This document shows, one piece after another, positions 1 through 5,655 of a DNA stretch of 5,655 bases. Below the pieces are notes generated by a model that had not been told where the DNA came from, ran no database searches, and saw only the letters and a list, made by a program, of their open reading frames with translations. The stretch is from Prevotella sp. (lineage in GTDB: Bacteria; Bacteroidota; Bacteroidia; Bacteroidales; Bacteroidaceae), in assembly GCA_021636625.1 (NCBI GenBank), contig JAJWLX010000115.1:1-5655 (forward strand), in the 5' to 3' direction. A program made the position numbers and the translations under genes. How positions within the stretch are numbered: the stretch's first letter is position 1; each line of letters opens with the position of its first letter.

Positions 1-1220
1 AGATTAGCATCGGCTTCCTCGCATTGGCAGCCGCTGCATTATGGTTCACATCTTGCTCTAGTGAGGATGTGGCAAGTGGAACTAACCAAGGCAGAAAATC
101 TTTGTTGACATTATCTATTAATACTGGTAATGTAAATAATACTCGTGCAAATGATTGGATAGGAAGTGCTCCTGCTGATGAGGATAAGATTCAATCAATG
201 ACTGTCGGTATTTTTGATGGTGAGAATGTTAAAACGATTGTAGAGTTGACTGCAGGTTCCGGTGAGGGTACTAAACTTGATTCAGACGGTAAGAATGCTA
301 CTATTGTAACAACCTCTTTGAAAGGTACCGAAACTGTTCTTGTTGCCGTAAACGCACCAGCGACAACATTTCAGGGTGTTCTGACTGCAACTGATTTTAA
401 GAATAAAACTGTAGAAGCAGATGTAGCTTTGTGTGGCGGTACAGTAGGGGATAAGCAGAATGTTAGTAAGACTCCAATGTTTGGTTCTGCTACTTTGAGT
501 AAGAAAGATGGAACCTCAACATCGGAATTCACTGCAACAGTTAATGTTTATCATATGTTGTCAAAGGTTTATCTTAAGGCGTTAAATGTACAGTTCAATG
601 CAAATGGTGCATTCAAAGACGCTTCATTTACTCCTACAGATATCTTTATGGTTAATGTGCCAAATGATGTAAAGTTTAATGTGACCAGTAATACTGATGG
701 TAATGCCTGGACAAATACTTCAACCTTTTTACACGGATGGAGTAATGATGATTATACTGATGCTAATACAAATGCTTCAACTTCTGGCATGGGTGCCTAT
801 AAGAAGTATCTTACTACAGGTGCTTTAACTCCTGCTGCAGAACTGAAAGGAACTTCTGGCTCATTTGGTAAAGAAGTTTATTTCTATACTTTACCTAATG
901 GTAAAACAGATCTTGCCAATAGAACCAAGTTAGTCATTGCGGGTACATTTAAAAATAATTCTTCAGATGTTGTTGGTACAAAGGTTTATTATCCAGTTCC
1001 TATCAATGCTACCTTTGATAATTCTGGAAATGTAACAGCAGCTACAGGTGGTAGCACCACTAAGTATGCGGTATATCCTAATAGAGTTTATAATTGTACT
1101 GTCAATATCAAGGCAAAGGGAGCTCTAACTCCAAATGAAAGCCTCGAGCCTCAGACTGCTTCTGTAACTGTAACTGTTGAACCTTACAATTCAGCAGATC
1201 AGACAACCAACTTTGAGTAA
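1..1220 (+). CDS. Mfa1/FimA-type fimbrillin lipoprotein, probable stalk subunit (5' end missing)
   Basis: Probable structural subunit of a type V pilus. The frame is open from the first complete codon (3-5) to TAA at 1218-1220, giving 405 residues in the window. A TTG at 24 is not the start: the frame continues upstream through ISIGFLA, the front of a hydrophobic signal peptide, so the true start is probably only a few codons outside. The signal ends in a lipobox (FTSC, Cys codon 54-56) followed by SSED, a Bacteroidota surface-export-like motif. A first beta strand (LLTLSI) and an Arg-Ala junction (144-149) match the pro-segment and cleavage site of Mfa1/FimA subunits. Family-like motifs follow: MLSK at 555-566, NVPN at 654-665, PNRVYNCTVNI near the end, and the terminal strand SVTVTVEPY (1161-1187), a likely donor strand. 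The position ahead of an Mfa2-type anchor supports the role. It is visibly more AT-rich than gene 2. Family call strong; stalk role inferred. Confidence 0.85.
   Translation, partial: ISIGFLALAAAALWFTSCSSEDVASGTNQGRKSLLTLSINTGNVNNTRANDWIGSAPADEDKIQSMTVGIFDGENVKTIVELTAGSGEGTKLDSDGKNATIVTTSLKGTETVLVAVNAPATTFQGVLTATDFKNKTVEADVALCGGTVGDKQNVSKTPMFGSATLSKKDGTSTSEFTATVNVYHMLSKVYLKALNVQFNANGAFKDASFTPTDIFMVNVPNDVKFNVTSNTDGNAWTNTSTFLHGWSNDDYTDANTNASTSGMGAYKKYLTTGALTPAAELKGTSGSFGKEVYFYTLPNGKTDLANRTKLVIAGTFKNNSSDVVGTKVYYPVPINATFDNSGNVTAATGGSTTKYAVYPNRVYNCTVNIKAKGALTPNESLEPQTASVTVTVEPYNSADQTTNFE
144..149 (+). other. Predicted Arg|Ala pro-segment cleavage site in the stalk fimbrillin
   Basis: Codons CGT GCA encode Arg-Ala in the context NNTRAND, about 30 residues after the lipidated Cys and just after the first predicted beta strand. 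In P. gingivalis Mfa1 and FimA, Arg-gingipain cuts at the equivalent place to release the lipidated N-terminus and open the strand-exchange groove. The site is read directly from the translation; the cleavage is inferred. An alternative Arg lies earlier (GRKS), before the strand, and fits less well. Confidence 0.5.
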
Positions 1221-1258
1221 AAATATCATTCATTATCAAGAATCAGAAATATAATAAT

Positions 1259-2131
1259 ATGTTAAGACAAGGATTGACACGGACTTTGGCGTTATGCGCA
1301 GTTATACTGTGCATACTGTCGTCGTGCAGCATCTACGATGACTATGGTTATCGCAGACAGCGCGACATTATCTTGCAGGTAGCTGATGAATCCGGCAATA
1401 TCCTTCCTGATTCTGTAGCACCAGTCAACGAGGTCTATGCTTTCGTCAATGGCATCTATGTAGGTAAATATGCCAAGGAAGCAGATGGAAAGATCCGTAT
1501 CGTAGTGGAAGAGTCTGACTCGGTGACTTTCGTTGCCGTTACCGGAACTAATCGTAATGAATATTCGATGAAGGAGCCACAGGTGGGGGAGAGTATCTCC
1601 AACACCTGGCTCCAACTCATTGATGCTGAAAAAGGTACACCAGTTTCGCCTTCAGCTATTTACTATGGTAGTCTTTCTTCTCCTTTCAGCAACCAGATTG
1701 AGGAGGAGAAGATATTAGTACTCAATGATGTACGTGCCAAAGCCAGAATCTATGTGAAAGGCTTGAAGGCTCGTTACGGAGACGGCAACTACCGTATAGT
1801 ACTTGAAGGTATGAATAGTTGTATAACTTACGGTGGAAACGGAGGAGGAAAACTCGTAAACTATGAGATGGGTGGCTCCTTCAATAATGATGGTGACTGG
1901 TTTACACCTGCTATGACAGTTTTGCCAACAACCGGCGAGGCTGTTAAACTGAAAATTTACAAGGAAGACGGTGAATTGCTCTATGTTTGCTCTGCAGATG
2001 ATAATGGTAAGCCTTTTGCCATTAAGTCTGGTGATGATACTGTATTCTATCTTACCATCACTCAGCAAGCTGACATCTCTATTAAGGTGATTCCTTATGA
2101 AGATGCTGATAACTCTATTTTCTTCCAATAA
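1259..2131 (+). CDS. FimB/Mfa2-type fimbrial anchor lipoprotein
   Basis: Likely anchor that ties the fibre to the outer membrane; in P. gingivalis Mfa2 and FimB also limit fibre length. The 290 residues, about the usual length for the family, begin at ATG 1259, giving a proper lipoprotein signal: Arg residues at 3 and 8, a hydrophobic stretch at 10-20, lipobox LSSC with Cys23, then SIYDD, which resembles both a surface-export signal and the CSxYDD-type start common in Mfa2 homologues. Family-like features include the strand DIILQV, the segment EVYAFVNGIYVGKY, IYYGS (residues 134-138) and ARIYVKGLKARYG. Unlike its neighbours it has no Ser/Thr-Arg-Ala site after the first strand; its RRQR lies before that strand. 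This fits a subunit that keeps its lipid tail. It starts 38 bases after gene 1 behind an A/T-rich leader with no Shine-Dalgarno sequence. Higher GC than gene 1. Confidence 0.85.
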   Translation: MLRQGLTRTLALCAVILCILSSCSIYDDYGYRRQRDIILQVADESGNILPDSVAPVNEVYAFVNGIYVGKYAKEADGKIRIVVEESDSVTFVAVTGTNRNEYSMKEPQVGESISNTWLQLIDAEKGTPVSPSAIYYGSLSSPFSNQIEEEKILVLNDVRAKARIYVKGLKARYGDGNYRIVLEGMNSCITYGGNGGGKLVNYEMGGSFNNDGDWFTPAMTVLPTTGEAVKLKIYKEDGELLYVCSADDNGKPFAIKSGDDTVFYLTITQQADISIKVIPYEDADNSIFFQ

Positions 2132-2157
2132 TTCTAAACGATTAATTGATATAAAAT

Positions 2158-3306
2158 ATGACTCTTAGGGTTGGTAAACTTGTTTATGGATTGCTTAAGC
2201 TTTTACCTTGCTTGCTGGCGGTTCTCTTGGCATCCTCTTGTTCTTCGGATCAATATTCTGATGAACTGAAGGGTGGGGAGACACTGGTAACGCTGACGGT
2301 AGCTACAGGTAATGGCAGAACTATACCTTCGAGGGCAACCTCTGATGGTACGGGTTCTGTGACAACAGGTGTGGCTAGTTCTACAGATAAGGATAATTAC
2401 ATTAAAGATCTCCTCGTTTATATTTTCGATAAAAATGGAAACGTAATCGGTACTGATCAAGGTAATTTTACTGTCACTGATGCCAGCACAATTACTGTTA
2501 AGGTAAAGACTCGTCCTGCTGAAGGTTGCACCGTATATGCTATAGCAAATGCTGCTACCCTTACGGGAAATGCTTTTCCTTTTGCGGGTGTTTCAACTCT
2601 TGATGAATTCAAAAGTCAGGTTATGTCTTTCTCTACAGTTGCAGATGGAAATGGTATTGTTGAGCAGGAAAAATCCACTTGCCTATTAATGGTAGGATGT
2701 TTGACAGGGTTTAATACCACTGCTACTGCAAATACTAACATTACATTGCAAAGACTCGCAAGTAAGATTACGTTCAATATCACGGCTGAAGCTAACGCTA
2801 TTAATGGTATTTTATATCCCGTGGTGATAGATAGCTATCAGCTCTGCAATGTTCCGAATGCAACATTCTATACTCATGATGATATGGCTAATCCAACATT
2901 GCCAGATGCTAACATATATCAGAACTTTTCGGAGCAAAAAACACCGGTAAACTCCTGGGATCCAAATCCGACAGTGAGCTATGAGCAGTATGTATATGCA
3001 AATCCGGCAAAAGATGAGACTCATGCTACTTACCTCCTGATCAAGGCTCACGCACAGGCTAGTTCTGAAAATACTGCCAAGATATGGGAATCTGTCTTTA
3101 AGGTCTATCTTAAGACAACGCAATATCAGATTTTACCAAACTATCATTACACGGTAAATATCACGATAAAAGGTAGTAAGGTTACGGCTGATAATGGAGT
3201 AGAATGTACTGCTTACCCGTTCTTCTCTAGTAGCAATCCAGACAAAAATCTAGACGATTGGATTGATGGTCAAGAAAAAATAGACTTTGACTACGAAGAA
3301 AAATAA
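2158..3306 (+). CDS. Mfa1-like fimbrillin lipoprotein, probable minor/accessory subunit
   Basis: A second fimbrillin of 382 residues, in the position that mfa3 holds in the P. gingivalis mfa cluster, so probably an accessory or adaptor subunit; that role is by position only. ATG 2158 gives a long signal peptide with a hydrophobic run at about 8-25, lipobox ASSC with Cys28, then SSDQ. The pro-segment LVTLTVATGN (43-52) and SRAT (Arg59-Ala60) closely parallel gene 1. The body also shares motifs with gene 1: QRLASK (198-203) matching YHMLSK, NVPN (231-234), and NYHYTVNITIKG (328-339) before the end. After that the protein departs from the usual pattern: instead of a terminal VTVxPW/Y strand it ends in an acidic, Trp-containing tail (360-382, nine Asp/Glu in 23 residues). 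It starts 26 bases after gene 2 with an A/T-rich leader. Family call good; exact subunit type uncertain. Confidence 0.8.
   Translation: MTLRVGKLVYGLLKLLPCLLAVLLASSCSSDQYSDELKGGETLVTLTVATGNGRTIPSRATSDGTGSVTTGVASSTDKDNYIKDLLVYIFDKNGNVIGTDQGNFTVTDASTITVKVKTRPAEGCTVYAIANAATLTGNAFPFAGVSTLDEFKSQVMSFSTVADGNGIVEQEKSTCLLMVGCLTGFNTTATANTNITLQRLASKITFNITAEANAINGILYPVVIDSYQLCNVPNATFYTHDDMANPTLPDANIYQNFSEQKTPVNSWDPNPTVSYEQYVYANPAKDETHATYLLIKAHAQASSENTAKIWESVFKVYLKTTQYQILPNYHYTVNITIKGSKVTADNGVECTAYPFFSSSNPDKNLDDWIDGQEKIDFDYEEK
2332..2337 (+). other. Predicted Arg|Ala pro-segment cleavage site in the second fimbrillin
   Basis: Codons AGG GCA encode Arg59-Ala60 in the context PSRATS, after the first predicted strand LVTLTV, matching the placement in gene 1. 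Seen in the translation; processing is inferred from P. gingivalis fimbrillins. Arg54 (NGRTI) is a nearby alternative. Confidence 0.45.
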
Positions 3307-3331
3307 GGAATACGTTTAAAAAACTTGAAAT

Positions 3332-5655
3332 ATGATTAATAGACGAAATTATAAGAATATTTGTGTCTTATTGGCTCTCACAACCATCTCTTGCTCTGAC
3401 AGCGAGGGATGGATGTCTAGTATCCCATTGTCTAATGAGAAAATTTCATTTACTGCTTCCCTGCAGGAAGGATGGAGTGGGGGACAAGGTTCTGGTGATA
3501 AGTCAAGAGCTGTAAAACCTGATTTCCCAGGACTGGCGAGAGAGCAGAAGGTGTTGACAACTGATGAAGCTTTCAGCAAGCCACTCTATCTTCATCCGAT
3601 TGAAACTGTGAATAAGACCCTGAAAAACCAGGGTCCAACTACTCGTGGAACCATGAATACGAGTACTGTGGTAGATAATTTTGGAGTGAGTGCTAACTAT
3701 ATCCAAAACGAAGACAGTAAAGAGCAGTCTTTATTCCACAACAAAGAAGCTAAAAAGGAAGGTAGCAATTGGTTTGTTGCTGATTATGAAGATTATGAAA
3801 AATGGCCTACCGCTGGCAAGGTTTCTTTCTATGCCTATGCTCCCTATAATGTTAGCTCATTACAATGGAAGGGTGTTGATGATGTAACTAAAAATAAGAC
3901 CATTCATTATGAAGTACCTACAAATGTTGAAGATCAGCCTGATTTCATCGTGGCTAAGAGTGAAGGCAATTCTTTCACCTCTTCTTCTGCCAATACTCCT
4001 GTAGCTCTCAATTTCAGTCATGCCCTTACCGCCATCACTTTCTCAGTAAGTGATGACATGGAAAAGGGAGTAATCAACAGTATAAAGATTGAGGGAGTTA
4101 AGGGCGAAGGTGATTATGATCTTTCTGATAATAAATGGGATTTGTCGAATTCGACAGCTGCTGGACCCTATACAGTTTCCTTTGCTGGAGACGAAGGAAA
4201 AGTTGAAGGTCAAAGGGCTCTTACTGGCGGAAAAAATGATAAAAAAGTCCTGATGATGATTCCGCAGACGCTTGATAATGGTGCCAAGGTCACGATAAAT
4301 TTCACTCCTACTGGTAAAAGTGCAAAGGAGGCATCATTCAGCCTGGGTGGTACAACCTGGGCAGCAGGCTGCCACATTACCTATGTTCTTTCCACAACAA
4401 AAATGCTTAATCTCAGCATGGGTACCGTAACCTATCCTGATGGGTGGAATTCAGTAAACACCACCGATGTTGAAAGCCCAATCAAGTCATCCTATACCAA
4501 TGGTGATGCCATCGGTATGTATGTAGTAGATAAGTACAACAAGGTAATAGAGGCAAACCTCAAGTTCACATATAATGGTAGCCAATGGGCTGTGGAATCA
4601 GGAAAGGAATTCAAAGGTTCTCCTCAGTACAATTACTTCGTATATTACCCTTATCAGTCAGGGGGCTTACCTGATGCACCAGCCAAGTATGCTTCGAACA
4701 TAGATGTAACTTCTGCAGAAAACTTCTTTGCCAATGCCATTGACACATGGAAAAGCAGTAAACTTGCTGCAGATCAGAATACATTGGAGAAGATGAATGC
4801 CTGCGACTTACAGATTAACAAAGCTTCATCTTTGGATGAGACCGGTTTGAAAATAAGCTTTGCGATGAAGCATACAATGGGGCTGGCAGAGATTACTTTA
4901 GGCGCCAAGACATTTGACAACAATTACTATTTATCCAATTATACATCATATACCTGGAAAAATGGTACAACTACCTTCCATGCCTATGCAGAAATCAGTG
5001 GTCATTCTTTCTATAAAGTAGCAGCCTACAGGTACGTTGCATTGGTAAAGCCGGATATAACAACAGACTTTTCATGCGACAGTACTACTGATCCAGATTC
5101 CTGGACAGAAAAGATATCGGTAAAGCCTGCGGCAAATGGTGTAGATAAAGTTACAGCAATATCCAAGCGTACTTCTTGGCCAGACAAATCATATACGATG
5201 GAAGTTGGCGATATCTATTATAGCGATGGTGCCATGACCCACCAAAGCGAAGCTCTAGCTTCTGGTAAAACACCGATTGGAATTGTTGGTTATATCGGTA
5301 GTGATTATTGGACAGAAAAAGGGGTGAGCGGTAAGGGTGGACATGCCTTGGTGATGTGCCTAAAGACTATAGGTTCTACAGGTTCAACGAAAGCTGCACA
5401 AGAAGGAAAAAACGTACAAGCATATAGAGGTGCAGGATATGCCTGGTATTCTTCGAATACTGATGCAGGCAGAACAAAGATAAACAATAAGGATTTACTT
5501 GTAAAATCTTATAAGCAGAGTTATGGTTCCGGTTATACAGAGACAGCTGCGTTAATCAAAAAATGGGGCTCAGCCGCAGCCGCTGCTTATCAGGCACAGA
5601 ATTACAATACGCTTCCGGCTCCCTCATCCAAGTGTACTGGTTGGTTTTTACCTTC
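3332..5655 (+). CDS. Large multi-module fimbrillin-family lipoprotein, probable tip/adhesin (3' end missing)
   Basis: An open frame of 774 codons plus two bases runs off the window end without a stop. ATG 3332 gives a short lipoprotein signal: MINRRNYK, hydrophobic 9-19, lipobox TISC with Cys21, then SDSEG. It lies 25 bases after gene 3. An early strand (ISFTASL) and SRAV (Arg59-Ala60) resemble the pro-segments of genes 1 and 3. Two tandem fimbrillin-like (Mfa-like_1 type) modules follow, about residues 38-355 and 357-574, each with the same ordered landmarks: FGVSANY / IGMYVVD, FYAYAPY / YFVYYPY, and a His motif (NFSHALTAI / AMKHTMGLAEI). A linker leads to a C-terminal module from about 615, with GDIYYSDG, KTPIGIVGYIG, GGHALVM and finally TGWFLP at the edge. 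Last and largest in the visible cluster, it is probably a tip or ligand-binding protein, like Mfa5 by position only; no von Willebrand domain is visible. The tip role is inference. Confidence 0.8.
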   Translation, partial: MINRRNYKNICVLLALTTISCSDSEGWMSSIPLSNEKISFTASLQEGWSGGQGSGDKSRAVKPDFPGLAREQKVLTTDEAFSKPLYLHPIETVNKTLKNQGPTTRGTMNTSTVVDNFGVSANYIQNEDSKEQSLFHNKEAKKEGSNWFVADYEDYEKWPTAGKVSFYAYAPYNVSSLQWKGVDDVTKNKTIHYEVPTNVEDQPDFIVAKSEGNSFTSSSANTPVALNFSHALTAITFSVSDDMEKGVINSIKIEGVKGEGDYDLSDNKWDLSNSTAAGPYTVSFAGDEGKVEGQRALTGGKNDKKVLMMIPQTLDNGAKVTINFTPTGKSAKEASFSLGGTTWAAGCHITYVLSTTKMLNLSMGTVTYPDGWNSVNTTDVESPIKSSYTNGDAIGMYVVDKYNKVIEANLKFTYNGSQWAVESGKEFKGSPQYNYFVYYPYQSGGLPDAPAKYASNIDVTSAENFFANAIDTWKSSKLAADQNTLEKMNACDLQINKASSLDETGLKISFAMKHTMGLAEITLGAKTFDNNYYLSNYTSYTWKNGTTTFHAYAEISGHSFYKVAAYRYVALVKPDITTDFSCDSTTDPDSWTEKISVKPAANGVDKVTAISKRTSWPDKSYTMEVGDIYYSDGAMTHQSEALASGKTPIGIVGYIGSDYWTEKGVSGKGGHALVMCLKTIGSTGSTKAAQEGKNVQAYRGAGYAWYSSNTDAGRTKINNKDLLVKSYKQSYGSGYTETAALIKKWGSAAAAAYQAQNYNTLPAPSSKCTGWFLP
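3443..4396 (+). other. Fimbrillin-like module 1 of the large lipoprotein
   Basis: About residues 38-355. Landmarks in order: ISFTASL strand, SRAV at 58-61, TTRG at 103-106, FGVSANY at 117-123, FYAYAPY at 166-172, LNFSHALTAI at 226-235, MMIPQ at 308-312, and the closing WAAGCHITY at 343-351. This order is typical of Bacteroidales fimbrillin-family (Mfa-like_1) proteins. Edges are approximate. Confidence 0.6.
3506..3511 (+). other. Predicted Arg|Ala processing site in the large lipoprotein
   Basis: Codons AGA GCT encode Arg59-Ala60 in the context KSRAVK, after the first predicted strand ISFTASL. A second candidate, Arg105 in TTRGTM, lies about 45 residues further on; TRG is common at this place in related proteins. 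The residues are seen; cleavage is inferred by analogy and is weaker here than in genes 1 and 3. Confidence 0.35.
4400..5053 (+). other. Fimbrillin-like module 2 of the large lipoprotein
   Basis: About residues 357-574. It repeats the landmark order of module 1: NGDAIGMYVVD at 390-400, YFVYYPYQ at 435-442, AMKHTMGLAEI at 511-521, and YRYVALVKP near the end. Sequence identity with module 1 is low by eye, so this looks like an old duplication or fusion. It lacks an obvious lipobox or Arg-Ala site of its own, as expected for an internal module. Confidence 0.55.
5198..5655 (+). other. C-terminal 'GWFLP' module of the large lipoprotein (truncated by window end)
   Basis: From about residue 623: EVGDIYYSDGAM, KTPIGIVGYIG (646-656), GGHALVM (669-675), an Ala run near GSAAAAAYQ, and TGWFLP at 769-774 on the last bases. 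This series (a GD-x-YYSDG start, 'P-I-G-I-V', 'HALV', then 'GWFLPS') recurs at the C-termini of Bacteroidales fimbrillin-family proteins and resembles DUF1566/Lcl-type domains, which are thought to have a C-type-lectin or formylglycine-enzyme-like fold. The fold assignment is tentative and the end of the module is missing. Confidence 0.45.

Larger units (their letters stand above)
1..5655 (+). other. Type V pilus (fimbrial) operon segment
   Basis: Four genes on one strand, separated by 38, 26 and 25 bases with no terminator-like hairpin in the gaps, in the order stalk fimbrillin, anchor, second fimbrillin, large multi-module subunit. This parallels mfa1-mfa2-mfa3-mfa4/5 of P. gingivalis. None of the three gaps shows a Shine-Dalgarno sequence, as usual in Bacteroidota; all are A/T-rich. 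The promoter and any regulator must lie upstream of the window, and both ends of the operon are outside it. Confidence 0.7.

Noticed and set aside
24..26. TTG as the start codon of the first gene
   Set aside because: The frame is open upstream to the window edge and the upstream codons (ISIGFLA) complete the signal-peptide core, so the gene starts outside the window.
1292..3123. Minus-strand open frames at 1292-1615, 1715-2128, 2203-2460 and 2812-3123
   Set aside because: They lie wholly antisense to well-supported lipoprotein genes, have Cys/Ile/Arg-rich composition typical of shadow frames, and show no recognisable domain or signal.
3286..3318. Promoter-like pair TTTG (3286-3289) and TACGTTTA (3311-3318) before the fourth gene
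   Set aside because: It differs from the Bacteroidota TAnnTTTG element at the last base, the spacer is at the long end, and transcription would start almost at the ATG; co-transcription from upstream is simpler.
3616..3635. Perfect 7-bp inverted repeat (GACCCTG / CAGGGTC) with a 6-base loop
   Set aside because: It is inside a coding region with no following T-run. A 7-bp stem with a short loop is expected once or twice by chance in a window of this size.
3349..3887. Minus-strand frames at 3349-3579 and 3503-3706 and a plus-strand frame at 3690-3887
   Set aside because: All overlap the long continuous frame of the large fimbrillin-family gene, whose translation has clear motifs throughout; the alternative frames do not.
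4143..4156. Perfect 14-bp palindrome TGTCGAATTCGACA
   Set aside because: It is inside the coding region (Leu-Ser-Asn-Ser-Thr). Chance expectation for a 14-bp palindrome is about 0.35 per window, and nothing else marks it as an operator.
5305..5487. Minus-strand 60-residue frame
   Set aside because: Antisense to the C-terminal module of the large lipoprotein, with no supporting features.
1..5655. A defence system, mobile element, CRISPR array or RNA gene
   Set aside because: No nuclease, transposase, recombinase, direct-repeat array, terminal inverted repeats or tRNA/rRNA-like sequence was found; the whole window is explained by fimbrial lipoprotein genes.

Overview
The window is a single-strand, gene-dense piece of a fimbrial (type V pilus) operon from a member of the Bacteroidales. 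Prevotella/Segatella-like gut or oral species are the best guess, from the protein style rather than from any marker gene. Bacteroidota is indicated by four consecutive lipoproteins with an acidic, surface-export-like stretch after the lipidated Cys, by A/T-rich gene leaders without Shine-Dalgarno sequences, and by protein families of the FimA/Mfa1 and FimB/Mfa2 type, which are characteristic of this phylum.

Layout, all on the + strand: (1) 1-1220, an Mfa1/FimA-type fimbrillin, probably the stalk subunit, whose start codon lies upstream of the window; (2) 1259-2131, a FimB/Mfa2-type anchor lipoprotein; (3) 2158-3306, a second Mfa1-like fimbrillin with an unusual acidic C-terminus, probably an accessory or minor subunit; (4) 3332-5655 and beyond, a large (at least 774 residues) multi-module fimbrillin-family lipoprotein, cut by the window end and probably a tip or adhesin component. 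Gaps between genes are 38, 26 and 25 bases with no terminator-like hairpin, so they are probably co-transcribed. No stretch over 300 bases lacks a gene. I see no RNA gene, insertion sequence, CRISPR array or attachment site.

How they may work together, by analogy with the Porphyromonas gingivalis fim and mfa clusters: all four are exported as lipoproteins to the outer membrane. An Arg-specific or trypsin-like protease removes an N-terminal segment from the polymerising subunits, exposing a groove filled by a donor strand from the next subunit. The anchor keeps its N-terminus and holds the fibre on the cell. An Arg-Ala site follows the first predicted beta strand in genes 1, 3 and 4 but not in the anchor, which fits this model.

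The system as a whole is a known type. The less ordinary parts are the two-module fimbrillin plus C-terminal 'GWFLP' domain of gene 4, the atypical tail of gene 3, and the base-composition step between gene 1 and gene 2.
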